DNA of 49,948 nucleotides from Bacteroidia bacterium (GTDB taxonomy: Bacteria; Bacteroidota; Bacteroidia; Chitinophagales; Saprospiraceae). The notes beneath the pieces are model-generated. The model saw only the letters and a program-made list of their open reading frames with translations. It was not told where the DNA came from and did no database searches. Both the position numbers and the translations under genes were made by a program. Position 1 is the first letter of the stretch, and the number at the start of each line of letters is the position of its first letter. The stretch is from contig JAUHXV010000022.1 in assembly GCA_030426765.1 (NCBI GenBank), forward strand, positions 1-49,948, in the 5' to 3' direction. Below are positions 18,456-26,631 of this stretch, piece by piece.

Positions 18456-18947
18456 TTAGTTTTTTATATCAACCGTTCCCCGAATTGTAATCGTGCTTTT
18501 GTTGGGAAACGTATTGGCAAATATAGTGACGACTTTGTTCTGATCCCCTCTTTTGTCCATGGAGTTAAACTTCACCTTGATCGTACCGGTGCCTTTTGGA
18601 GCAATAGGGTCTTTCGGCCATTCAGGGATAGTACACCCACAGGTAGAACTCGCATTGATGATCAGCAGAGGAGCGGTGCCCGTGTTGGTAAACGTGAAAT
18701 CTTTCGTGATGACATCACCTTCCACGATGGTGCCAAAATCGTACACATCGGCTTCCCATGTGAGAATAGGGAGATAACTACTATCCACCGTACCGTCACT
18801 TCGCACAGGATTGTATACCAGGTCTGCCAGGTCACCTTGTGGTTCGAAAGTATCCTGCTTCGCGTCTTCACTGGTGGAATTGTCTGATTGACATCCCCAG
18901 GTGATACACCCGAGAATGGTCAGGAGGAGTAATGTTCTGATTTTCAC
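18456..18947 (-). CDS. DUF1573 lipoprotein
   Basis: This 163-residue protein has a lipoprotein-type signal (LLLLTILGC, or the slightly later WGC as acylation site) and one Ig-like DUF1573 domain at about 65-163. The domain signature is clear: FTNTGTAPLLI, then SSTCGCTIPEWPKDPI and a final ITIRGTVDI strand. The role of DUF1573 is not established; an envelope location is expected. It leads a two-gene operon with yajC and is divergent from shikimate kinase, with only 29 bases between start codons, so the promoters must overlap. Confidence 0.85.
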   Translation of the reverse strand: MKIRTLLLLTILGCITWGCQSDNSTSEDAKQDTFEPQGDLADLVYNPVRSDGTVDSSYLPILTWEADVYDFGTIVEGDVITKDFTFTNTGTAPLLIINASSTCGCTIPEWPKDPIAPKGTGTIKVKFNSMDKRGDQNKVVTIFANTFPNKSTITIRGTVDIKN

Positions 18948-18960
18948 GGCACAAATCTAT

Positions 18961-18968
18961 TACTTTTG
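18961..18968 (+). promoter_or_regulatory. Candidate -7 element of the shikimate kinase gene
   Basis: TACTTTTG matches TAnnTTTG exactly and ends 8 bases before the ATG at 18977. A usable -33 region would fall inside the start of the divergent DUF1573 gene. Confidence 0.42.
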
Positions 18969-18976
18969 ATTGCGTT

Positions 18977-19489
18977 ATGCGAATTTACCTGATTGGTTTT
19001 ATGGGCAGTGGGAAGACCACCTTAGGCCAGCGTGTGGCGGAGAGGGCGCAAGTGCCCTTTGCTGACACCGATCAGCGTGTGATTGAAGCATCCGGTCAAT
19101 CGATTGCACAAATTTTTAATCTCTATGGTGAAGTTCGTTTTCGGAAATTGGAAAAAGAAGCCCTCAGTGAGACGATCCACCTTGACAAATCCATCATCGC
19201 TACAGGTGGTGGATTGCCTTGCTACCATGACAATATGGGCTGGATGAAGCAACATGGGATTACGATCTACCTGCAATGGGCTGACGAACAGTTACTTGAC
19301 CATCTGGAAAAACACCGGGATGATCGTCCTCTAATTCAAGGTGAGTCCCCTGCGAGAAAAGAAGAGTGGAGGAAGTTGCTGCAGTCCCGAAAACCCATTT
19401 ATGAACAGGCGGCCATTACGCTCGAAATGAAAGGAAATATTGAATCCGATTACCTTCTACTTGATAAAGCCTGCCGATATATCTGGTAG
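18977..19489 (+). CDS. aroK: Shikimate kinase
   Basis: This 170-residue cytoplasmic enzyme phosphorylates shikimate at the 3-hydroxyl in the chorismate pathway to aromatic amino acids. It has the P-loop GFMGSGKTT at residues 7-15, the shikimate-binding DTDQRVIEASGQSI near 31, FRKLEKEAL near 57, ATGGGLPC near 75, and the lid-region arginine in HRDDRPLIQG near 113. Length and motif order are normal. It is alone on this strand; the membrane subtilase gene converges on it with 5 bases between stops. Confidence 0.95.
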   Translation: MRIYLIGFMGSGKTTLGQRVAERAQVPFADTDQRVIEASGQSIAQIFNLYGEVRFRKLEKEALSETIHLDKSIIATGGGLPCYHDNMGWMKQHGITIYLQWADEQLLDHLEKHRDDRPLIQGESPARKEEWRKLLQSRKPIYEQAAITLEMKGNIESDYLLLDKACRYIW

Positions 19490-19494
19490 GGTCT

Positions 19495-21021
19495 TTAATC
19501 CATAATGCGTTCCAAGGCATCGGCTGCCTGAATCATTCGACCTGTTCCCCGCCCATCGCCAAGGGATTTTCCGGATTCATGCAGGATTTGGTACACCTCA
19601 CGTGTTGTTAACTCAGGGCGGAAAGCTTTCATCAATCCCACAAGCCCTGCAACCATCGGAGTAGCCATCGAAGTGCCGTTGAGTTCTTTGTAAGCCGGAT
19701 TAGGATAAGTCGACATGATTTTAACGCCCGGAGCAGCCACCCCAAAGTCCAGATCTTCAACAGTATTTGAAAATGAAGCTTTTTGCATATCAGGTCCGAT
19801 GGCCGACACAGCAATCACGCCTTTTACATTGGCAGGAGAGTGGTTGATCGCATTTTGATTGTTATTTCCCGCCGCAGCAACCACGATGGCACCTTTTCTA
19901 TTGGCATAGCGGACTGCTTCCTCATACGCTTTCTGATGTTTGTCCGAAGAAAGACTGCCGAGCGAAAGGCTGATCACATCAGCTCCGAGATCGGCCGCAT
20001 CAATAATCCCCTGAATCGTCGTCTGCTGATTGCCGAAGCCCTTGGCATTGATCACTTTTACACTGGTAATGCTGACGAAAGAAGCTTCGGGAACAAACGA
20101 AGCGACACCCAACCCGTTATTCGTGACAGCACCGGCGATTCCGGCACAATGCGTTCCATGGCCTGAAGAATCCACATCATTTTTGCGGTTATTGGAAATA
20201 AATTGAGCACGCAGATCTTCATGTTCGGCTCGAACACCTGAATCCACGATGGCAATCAATGCTCTTTTTCTGGGTTTTACCCCTGACTTAGCCAGAAAAG
20301 CATGTAGCTGGTCACCTTGGGCTGCCTGCCAACCCCATTGCTGTGATGCCATGGGATCATTGACATTTTCCGCATTTCGCACTTCAGTTTGTTCGGTCGA
20401 TTCAAGGATCCCCAGCTGAATGACTTCATTGTACTCAACGTGAATAGTCTCTTTAAGTCGCTTGAGTTCCTGAAGAATCTCCTTTGTTTTCGATTCACTT
20501 TTTTCCGGGATGCCGATCGCGAGAAAATTATCCAGACGTGTAGCAGAAGCATCAGCCATATGGAAAGCCGGCTGGATAGTCAAGCCATACTTTTTGATCA
20601 ATCGGACATATCCTTTCGAAATGTCATCATCCTCTGTCTCGATGAGGATTTCGAAATTATCATTTGTTAAAGCAATCGATTGCTGTACCTGTGGAAAGGT
20701 CGAGTAGAGCATATTAAATCCGATAAACTGGATAAGACCGTACAGCGCGATGGCTACAATGAGCACCACCACTGGACTCCGTCTGACAAAATTGAATATC
20801 TGGGAGATAACACCCAGAATCAACAGATCCCGGAAAAGAATCAGGAGTTTAAAGGATAATGTGGAATCCGTAAAAGCGAGTGAAAAGAGATAAACGAAAA
20901 ATGAAATCAGGAATAAACTGCTCATTTTTCGACTCATCGATCGATTGTCTTTAAAATAAAACCACAAGGCCAGGCCGGTGAGGGACAGCAGGTAACTTAT
21001 GGGATAGAGCAGATTCAGCAT
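19495..21021 (-). CDS. Membrane-anchored S8 (subtilisin-like) serine protease
   Basis: This 508-residue protein has an unusual N-terminus: about four hydrophobic helices (residues 5-22, 36-50, 57-77 and 83-105) instead of a cleavable signal peptide. Residues about 115-210 look like an inhibitor-I9-type pro-domain. The subtilase catalytic domain (about 250-500) has the full triad: Asp260 (AIVDSG), His288 (GHGTHCAG) and Ser451 (NGTSMATP), with the oxyanion Asn in AAAGNNN near 386. The protease domain probably faces the periplasm, tethered by the helices (inference). Substrate is unknown. It is monocistronic, with 187 bases to the divergent trxB. Confidence 0.88.
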   Translation of the reverse strand: MLNLLYPISYLLSLTGLALWFYFKDNRSMSRKMSSLFLISFFVYLFSLAFTDSTLSFKLLILFRDLLILGVISQIFNFVRRSPVVVLIVAIALYGLIQFIGFNMLYSTFPQVQQSIALTNDNFEILIETEDDDISKGYVRLIKKYGLTIQPAFHMADASATRLDNFLAIGIPEKSESKTKEILQELKRLKETIHVEYNEVIQLGILESTEQTEVRNAENVNDPMASQQWGWQAAQGDQLHAFLAKSGVKPRKRALIAIVDSGVRAEHEDLRAQFISNNRKNDVDSSGHGTHCAGIAGAVTNNGLGVASFVPEASFVSITSVKVINAKGFGNQQTTIQGIIDAADLGADVISLSLGSLSSDKHQKAYEEAVRYANRKGAIVVAAAGNNNQNAINHSPANVKGVIAVSAIGPDMQKASFSNTVEDLDFGVAAPGVKIMSTYPNPAYKELNGTSMATPMVAGLVGLMKAFRPELTTREVYQILHESGKSLGDGRGTGRMIQAADALERIMD

Positions 21022-21128
21022 AGTTCGTATGACAAATATCGCGAGAAATTAGGGTTTTCGTGTTTGAACAGGAATACCAATAGACTAAACCCCTTTATCC
21101 TCCGCCCAACAGATTATCAGGATTGAAT

Positions 21129-21136
21129 TACTTTTG
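21129..21136 (+). promoter_or_regulatory. Candidate -7 element upstream of trxB
   Basis: TACTTTTG matches TAnnTTTG, 72 bases before the trxB ATG. No good -33 TTG is seen, so confidence is low. Confidence 0.28.
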
Positions 21137-21208
21137 CCCTTCGCTGATAACCAAATCGGTATTTATTGGTTCTATAGCTGAATTTTACAGGAATAAAAAA
21201 AGGATACG

Positions 21209-22144
21209 ATGAACGAAAGAGTAAATTGTCTGATAATCGGAAGTGGACCTGCCGGATATACAGCTGCAATCTATGCGGCCAGAGCAGGACTAAAACCTGT
21301 ATTGTATACCGGACAAGAGCCGGGTGGGCAATTGATGATCACCACGGAAGTGGAAAATTATCCCGGATATCCGGAGGGCGTGCAGGGGCCTCAGATGATG
21401 GAAGATTTCAGAATGCAGGCAGAGCGGTTCGATACGGAAGTGCGTTATGCCCTTATTAACAAAGTCGATTTTACCGGGCCGATCCACAAGGTATGGACAG
21501 ATGCCGGTGACGAAATCGAAGCGCACACCGTGATCATTTCGACCGGTGCAAGTGCCAAATGGCTCGGTCTTGAGTCTGAGAAGCGCCTGACCAACAACGG
21601 TGTATCGGCATGTGCGGTGTGTGATGGGTTCTTTTTCAGAAATATGGATGTGGCGGTAGTCGGTGCCGGTGACACTGCAGCAGAAGAAGCATTGTACCTG
21701 AGTAAACTATGTCCCACTGTACACCTGCTGGTCAGACGTGATGAAATGCGCGCCAGCAAAATCATGCAAGAGCGCGTGTTGAAAACAGAAAATATTAAAA
21801 TCCATTGGAATACAGAGACCGAAGAGGTGCTTGGGGAAAGCGAAGTAGAGGGCGTGCGCGTCGTCAATAATCAAAGTGGTGAAAAAGCAACCATTCCTGT
21901 GAAGGGATTTTTTGTGGCGATTGGTCATAAGCCCAATACGGATATTTTTAAAGATTGGCTCGATATGGATCAGGCCGGCTATCTGATTCCGGTGCCCGGA
22001 ACGAGCAAAACTAAAATTGAAGGCGTATTTGTCTCCGGTGATGCTGCCGATAAAGTGTATCGCCAGGCGGTGACCGCTGCCGGTACAGGATGTATGGCTG
22101 CACTGGACGCAGAACGTTATCTCGGCGAGAAAGGGATTATCTGA
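21209..22144 (+). CDS. trxB: Thioredoxin reductase (NADPH)
   Basis: This 311-residue FAD- and NADPH-dependent enzyme reduces thioredoxin. The N-terminal FAD motif is GSGPAGYTAA (residues 11-20). The redox-active disulfide is Cys135-Ala-Val-Cys138 in SACAVCDG. The usual TrxB motif is CATC, so the second residue of the pair differs. The NADPH motif VGAGDTAAEEA follows near 151, and the C-terminal FAD contact GVFVSGDAAD near 275. Length is normal. A purine-rich stretch (AAAAAAAGGAT) precedes the ATG. The aldolase gene follows after 88 bases with its own candidate promoter. Confidence 0.95.
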   Translation: MNERVNCLIIGSGPAGYTAAIYAARAGLKPVLYTGQEPGGQLMITTEVENYPGYPEGVQGPQMMEDFRMQAERFDTEVRYALINKVDFTGPIHKVWTDAGDEIEAHTVIISTGASAKWLGLESEKRLTNNGVSACAVCDGFFFRNMDVAVVGAGDTAAEEALYLSKLCPTVHLLVRRDEMRASKIMQERVLKTENIKIHWNTETEEVLGESEVEGVRVVNNQSGEKATIPVKGFFVAIGHKPNTDIFKDWLDMDQAGYLIPVPGTSKTKIEGVFVSGDAADKVYRQAVTAAGTGCMAALDAERYLGEKGII

Positions 22145-22192
22145 CAAACCGTCTTTGGTTGTCCCGCGTCAATGCGTTAAATTGCGATATAA

Positions 22193-22221
22193 TTGTATCA
22201 CTCTTTTACGCTATAACTTTT
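22193..22221 (+). promoter_or_regulatory. Candidate promoter of the aldolase gene
   Basis: TTG (22193-22195) lies 18 bases before TAACTTTT (22214-22221), close to the Bacteroidota consensus. The ATG follows 11 bases later at 22233. Confidence 0.42.
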
Positions 22222-22232
22222 AAACCCATCTT

Positions 22233-23309
22233 ATGGCAAAGGCCACTTTATTCAGACCCGGTGTGCTTCAGGGTAGTGAAGTAACAGAATTGCTCAATCA
22301 CGCCAATGAAAATGACTACGCACTTCCTGCAGTAAACGTCATCGGCACTAATTCCGTCAATGCCGTTTTGGAAACGGCCGCTGCCGTGAATTCGCCGGTG
22401 ATGATACAGTTCAGTAATGGGGGTGCCGGTTTTTTTGCGGGAAAAGGATTGAAGAGTCAGTCCTACAGACCTGATGTGATCGGTGCCATATCCGGCGCCC
22501 AGCATGTTGCCCTGATGGCAGAAGCCTATGGCGTACCGGTCATCATGCATACCGACCACTGCGCAAAGAATCTCTTGCCTTGGTTTGATGGGATGATCGA
22601 ATACCAGGAAGCTTACTACAAGAAGCACGGAAAGACGCTGTACAGTTCACACATGCTGGACTTGTCAGAAGAACCTATCGAAGAGAATATTGAGATATGC
22701 GTTTCCTACTTCAAGCGTATGGCCGAGATGGGTATGACCCTCGAGATCGAACTCGGAGTCACCGGTGGAGAGGAAGATGGAGTGGACAATACGCATGTGG
22801 ACAATTCACGTCTGTATACGCAGCCTGAGGAAGTCGCGTATGCCTATGAATCGCTCAGCAAGATCAGTCCTAATTTTACGATCGCGGCAGCGTTTGGAAA
22901 TGTCCATGGTGTGTACAAACCCGGAAATGTTTCCCTGACTCCGATCATTCTGAAAAACTCACAGGACTACGTACAAAAGAAATACAACACGGGCCATAAT
23001 CCAATCAATTTTGTCTTCCATGGCGGCTCCGGTAGTTCAAGGGAAGAGATCCGCGAGGCGATCGGCTATGGTGCGGTGAAGATGAATATCGATACCGATA
23101 TGCAGTGGGCGTTTTGGGATGGTGTGCGAAACTACTACACAAAAAACGAAGGTTATCTGCAAGGCCAGATCGGCAATCCGGACGGAGAAGACAAGCCCAA
23201 CAAGAAATTCTATGACCCGCGCGCCTGGCTCAGAGCCGGCGAACAATCCTTTGTCGAAAGGCTTAAACTCGCGTTTGAAGACCTTAACTGCGTAAATCGA
23301 AACGCCTGA
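22233..23309 (+). CDS. fbaA: Class II fructose-bisphosphate aldolase
   Basis: This 358-residue cytoplasmic enzyme interconverts fructose 1,6-bisphosphate with DHAP and glyceraldehyde 3-phosphate in glycolysis and gluconeogenesis. It is a zinc-dependent class II A (FbaA) type: HTDHCAKNLLPW carries the catalytic Asp and zinc-ligand His near 107-110, IELGVTGGEEDGVDN the glutamate region near 172, FGNVHGVYKPGNV another His near 228, and VFHGGSGSS plus NIDTDMQWA the phosphate-binding loops near 265 and 290. Length matches the family. It is followed by a long repeat-rich spacer. Confidence 0.96.
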   Translation: MAKATLFRPGVLQGSEVTELLNHANENDYALPAVNVIGTNSVNAVLETAAAVNSPVMIQFSNGGAGFFAGKGLKSQSYRPDVIGAISGAQHVALMAEAYGVPVIMHTDHCAKNLLPWFDGMIEYQEAYYKKHGKTLYSSHMLDLSEEPIEENIEICVSYFKRMAEMGMTLEIELGVTGGEEDGVDNTHVDNSRLYTQPEEVAYAYESLSKISPNFTIAAAFGNVHGVYKPGNVSLTPIILKNSQDYVQKKYNTGHNPINFVFHGGSGSSREEIREAIGYGAVKMNIDTDMQWAFWDGVRNYYTKNEGYLQGQIGNPDGEDKPNKKFYDPRAWLRAGEQSFVERLKLAFEDLNCVNRNA

Positions 23310-23387
23310 TCAACTTCCTTTTACGTGTGTGACCATGTAAATCCCTTTGCTGTCATGAAACCATCGTGGTTTTGGCAAAGTTGCTTT

Positions 23388-23452
23388 TAGTCCGCCGCAG
23401 GCGGATACTTTTTCATGTCCTGTATTTAACAGATTAAAGGATGGCGATCCCA
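23388..23452. repeat. Dispersed intergenic repeat, partial copy
   Basis: The first 26 bases are identical to 23766-23791 and contain the palindrome TCCGCC-GCA-GGCGGA. The following 40 bases, up to GCGATCCC, resemble the start of the 23791-23895 unit with the same spacing; similarity then fades. Confidence 0.6.
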
Positions 23453-23545
23453 ATCCCTCTGAAAAGCGGGATGGAAGTGAAGATTGAAAAGTCAAATTCT
23501 ACCAGAAGAATCCTGTCACACGAAACTGTTTGACCGACCAAATCT

Positions 23546-23577
23546 CTTCTTTTTGCGTCCGTAAGAGCAAAAAGAAG
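23546..23577. repeat. Perfect 11-bp hairpin
   Basis: CTTCTTTTTGC (23546-23556) pairs perfectly with GCAAAAAGAAG (23567-23577) around a 10-base loop. There is no T-run after it on the + strand. Confidence 0.6.
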
Positions 23578-23665
23578 AAAGCCTGAAACACAAATGCAAG
23601 ACTTCCTGTATGCTAGGAATAAGGCAGAATGCAAAAGGGAGTTTTTCGTGTGACTAGACTTTTTG

Positions 23666-23694
23666 GTTACTTTTTTGGCGATGAAAAAAGTAAC
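23666..23694. repeat. Perfect 11-bp hairpin related to the ends of the dispersed repeat
   Basis: GTTACTTTTTT (23666-23676) pairs with AAAAAAGTAAC (23684-23694) around GGCGATG. The preceding ACTTTTTGG and the following AGATCTGTGCC match the two outer ends of the repeat at 118-258, as if that unit had been collapsed to its ends here, or had been opened there by extra sequence. Confidence 0.65.
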
Positions 23695-23765
23695 AGATCT
23701 GTGCCTTTTTCACATTAATTGTATCAAAGTGTTGTTAAACTGGAGAAAGGACAGATTTACTTGAC

Positions 23766-23895
23766 TAGTCCGCCGCAGGCGGATACTTTTTTGTGCCCTG
23801 CAATTAATATATTACACGATGACGATCCCGTAGACACTACCGGTTACGGGACACGTCCCTGTAGAATTGTCATCTAGATGGTAAGGAAATAAGTA
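23766..23895. repeat. Dispersed intergenic repeat, copy 2
   Basis: Bases 23791-23895 align to 135-239 with 85/105 identities and no gaps. The hairpin TCCCGTA (23826-23832) with TACGGGA (23845-23851) keeps pairing relative to copy 1 through one compensatory C-G to T-A change. The second hairpin of copy 1 is partly decayed here. The palindromic 26-base module precedes it. Confidence 0.72.
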
Positions 23896-23974
23896 GCAAG
23901 AAAGGAGCCTGGATATTGATGCTTATATAAGCAAAAAGTATTTTTGACCCATTGTAAAGCGGTATAAAACCGCT

Positions 23975-24532
23975 TTAAACCATCTTAGGTTTAAGTTGGA
24001 AGACATGCAGCGCAACGCCAAATAAAGCCACACTGAAAAACAGATCGCCGAGCACCTGGCTAACCAGGAAGGGGAGGCCGGCGGTATAACATGCCAGCAA
24101 TCCTGCCAGATTGAGTGGGTACACGGTCGACATCGCCCAGACGCCAAAATTGGAAATCAGAAAGAAGATTAAAGCTGCACCAATCGCCCCGCCAAAGACC
24201 TTAGGCATGCTGATACTGTTCCGAAACAGCGTATGACCGAATAAGACGATCACCGCAAGAGCAGCATAGGTCCAGATGGCACCTTTATAAAAGAAGGTCA
24301 CCTGGCTGATATCATTAGGATAGGCGGATGCATAGATCAGGTTGTTCAGGATCATATCACTGATCAACAAGATCATAAAAGGAAGAATCAAAGCGACACT
24401 TCTCCTGCCGAGGAAGGCTGCACCAAACAGTGAAATAGCGCCCAAAGCAGTGAAATTCGGGTAATGGGGGATAAGTCGGCTGCCGATTCCAATGATCAGC
24501 AGGGAAATAATGATGGTCCTGGTTTGATTCAT
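23975..24532 (-). CDS. DUF6580 family multi-span membrane protein
   Basis: A 185-residue integral membrane protein with about five hydrophobic helices. Its start (SRLIPHYPNFTALGAISLFGAAFLG split over two helices) and the SDMILNNL motif near residue 60 match the DUF6580 family, which resembles ECF-type vitamin-transporter S components. A transport role is plausible but the substrate is unknown. No ECF ATPase or T component lies nearby. The gene is alone, between the repeat-rich spacer and the divergent metallopeptidase. Confidence 0.72.
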   Translation of the reverse strand: MNQTRTIIISLLIIGIGSRLIPHYPNFTALGAISLFGAAFLGRRSVALILPFMILLISDMILNNLIYASAYPNDISQVTFFYKGAIWTYAALAVIVLFGHTLFRNSISMPKVFGGAIGAALIFFLISNFGVWAMSTVYPLNLAGLLACYTAGLPFLVSQVLGDLFFSVALFGVALHVFQLKPKMV

Positions 24533-24662
24533 ATGACTCCAAAAGTAAAAAGATTTTTAATCTTTGGAAAGTTTCAAATCCAACACATCCCGGAAGGCCA
24601 TCCATTGGTCTGATTCCGGACAGCAATGGCAGATTAGCGCTTAGCGTCGTATAAATGTTTCT

Positions 24663-24670
24663 TACTTTTC
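24663..24670 (+). promoter_or_regulatory. Candidate -7 element of the M1 peptidase gene
   Basis: TACTTTTC fits TAnnTTTG except at the last base. It lies 17 bases before the ATG at 24688 and inside the longer open frame, which supports the later start. Confidence 0.38.
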
Positions 24671-24687
24671 GAAAACAACTTGTTTTA

Positions 24688-26571
24688 ATGGCGGACAACC
24701 TGAAATTATTACTATTTGCGACTTGTGCTGCCTCATTGTTATGCATTTCCGGTGCATACGGGCAAGGCAAGCGTACATATTGGCAACAAGAGATCAAATA
24801 TGCCATGGAGGTAGATATGGATGTCGAGTCCAATACATTTACGGGCGTCCAGAAAATCCGCTATTCAAACAATTCTCCTGAGAACCTCACCAAGGTCTTT
24901 TTTCATTTGTACCTCAATGCATTCCAACCTGGCAGCGTTATGGATATTCGTGCCAGAGCGATCGGAGATGTCGATCCACGCATGCAGCCCATCTGGAATC
25001 TGACCCCTGAGCAAATTGGTTACCAGCAAATCACCAAGCTGACCCAGAAGGGAAAGCCTCTGGAGTATGAAGTCGTCGGAACTATTTTGGAAGTAAAACT
25101 GGCTGTACCAATTAAGCCCGGGAAGTCGACCACCTTTGAAATGGAATACAACGCTCAGGTCCCGGTCATGATTCGACGCATGGGACGTGATAACAAAGAA
25201 GGAGTACGTTTCTCTATGGCCCAATGGTTCCCCAAACTCTGCGAATATGATAAGCATGGCTGGCATGCCGATCCGTATGTCGGACAAGAGTACTACGGGG
25301 TCTGGGGTGATTTTGATGTGCGTATCACACTCGATGCAGCTTATACTGTCGCTGCCACCGGAGTGCTTCAAAATGCCAAAGATATAGGGCATGGATACGC
25401 GCCCGATCCAAAAGAAAAAAAAGACAAGCTCACATGGCACTTCGTGGCTAAGCAGGTACATGACTTTGTCTGGGCAGCCGACCCAAACTACCAACATGAT
25501 ATTTATACCTGTAAGAACGGGGTTGAATTTCATGCCTTTTACCTGAAAGGAGAAAACTACGCCAGCACATGGGAGCAGCTATTGCCCATTATGGAGGAGG
25601 CGTTTGATTACATTAATCTTCATAACGGTCGCTATCCATACCCGGTGTATTCATTCATTCAGGGGGGCGATGGAGGTATGGAGTATGCCATGGCAACCCT
25701 GATCACAGGAGGCAGATCGTTGACCAGTTTGGTAGGCGTCTCCGTGCACGAGTCACTCCATAGTTGGTATCAGATGGTGCTTGGCTTCAATGAACGATAT
25801 TACGCCTGGATGGATGAAGGATTCGTCCAGTTTTTCGCTGAACGCGTCATGGATCATTTGCAGGAGCTCCAATTGATCCCCGGCTCACCGGACGAATTTC
25901 CTTACGAAGGATTTTATGCACATTATGCAAGATTGGTTGAAGCAGGACTTGAAGAACCTTTGACGACGCATGCTGATTTTTACAACTCCTATACCGCCTA
26001 TGGAACATCTGCTTATACCAAAGGCGCTATTTTCCTCAGCCAGTTGGAATACATCATCGGCAAAGAAGCTTTTGACAAGGGGATGCTGGACTTTTTTGAA
26101 AAATGGAAATTCAAACATCCGGATGATCATGATTTTATTCGGGTGATGGAACTCGTATCGGATATACAACTGGATTGGTACCGGGATGCCTGGATCAGCT
26201 CAACAAAAACCATTGACTACGGTGTGGACACGGTGTATGGAAATGAAATCGAAACCATTGTGTATTTGAGAAGAACAGGATTAGTGCCGATGCCGATTGA
26301 TTTTGTCGTTCAAACCAAAGACGGCGAATCACTATGGTGTACTGTGCCACTCGATATCATGCGTGGAGAAAAGACGGAAAACAGTCCTGCAGGAACACCT
26401 TATCTCGTCATGCCCGATTGGGATTGGGTGCATCCGTTTTATTACTTCACGCTTCCGTATGGGATAGATGAAATTCAATCTATTCGAATTGATCCGAGCA
26501 GGCGTCTCGCTGATTTGGATGAGCATGATAATGTCTGGCCACCGGCAGAAGAACCGCCATTGCCTGAATAA
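24688..26571 (+). CDS. Exported M1 family (gluzincin) metallopeptidase
   Basis: From the ATG at 24688 the product has 627 residues with a signal peptide (LLLFATCAASLLCISGAYGQ). An M1-like N-terminal beta domain (about 30-240) precedes the catalytic domain with the substrate-binding GGMEY motif and the zinc motif HESLH at residues 354-358; the third zinc ligand is the Glu of WMDEGF about 20 residues later. Such proteins are periplasmic or surface aminopeptidases. An ATG at 24655 is in frame but adds 11 residues before the signal peptide and precedes the -7 element. No T9SS tail is seen; the C-terminus is acidic and proline-rich (PPAEEPPLPE). Confidence 0.9.
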   Translation: MADNLKLLLFATCAASLLCISGAYGQGKRTYWQQEIKYAMEVDMDVESNTFTGVQKIRYSNNSPENLTKVFFHLYLNAFQPGSVMDIRARAIGDVDPRMQPIWNLTPEQIGYQQITKLTQKGKPLEYEVVGTILEVKLAVPIKPGKSTTFEMEYNAQVPVMIRRMGRDNKEGVRFSMAQWFPKLCEYDKHGWHADPYVGQEYYGVWGDFDVRITLDAAYTVAATGVLQNAKDIGHGYAPDPKEKKDKLTWHFVAKQVHDFVWAADPNYQHDIYTCKNGVEFHAFYLKGENYASTWEQLLPIMEEAFDYINLHNGRYPYPVYSFIQGGDGGMEYAMATLITGGRSLTSLVGVSVHESLHSWYQMVLGFNERYYAWMDEGFVQFFAERVMDHLQELQLIPGSPDEFPYEGFYAHYARLVEAGLEEPLTTHADFYNSYTAYGTSAYTKGAIFLSQLEYIIGKEAFDKGMLDFFEKWKFKHPDDHDFIRVMELVSDIQLDWYRDAWISSTKTIDYGVDTVYGNEIETIVYLRRTGLVPMPIDFVVQTKDGESLWCTVPLDIMRGEKTENSPAGTPYLVMPDWDWVHPFYYFTLPYGIDEIQSIRIDPSRRLADLDEHDNVWPPAEEPPLPE

Positions 26572-26631
26572 AGTTTTAAGGATTACATATACATCCTGCT
26601 ACCATCACAACACATTTTTAATTTAATCACC

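Larger units (their letters stand above)
23310..23974. other. Repeat- and hairpin-rich intergenic spacer
   Basis: No supported gene lies in these 665 bases. The spacer holds a nested hairpin at 23345-23380 (CTTTGC/GCAAAG outside AAACCA/TGGTTT), an identical 26-base module at 23388-23413 and 23766-23791, an 11-bp hairpin at 23546-23577, another at 23666-23694, and a relative of the 135-239 repeat at 23791-23895. Short frames here on the minus strand run through the repeats and are not credible genes. The left hairpin could end the aldolase transcript. Confidence 0.65.

Noticed and set aside
23434..23634. Minus-strand frames in the 23310-23974 spacer as small genes
   Set aside because: They run through repeat modules and perfect hairpins and lack protein-like conservation or composition.
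24357..24833. 158-codon minus-strand frame over the start of the M1 peptidase gene
   Set aside because: It overlaps both the DUF6580 start and the peptidase signal peptide and has no domain features.
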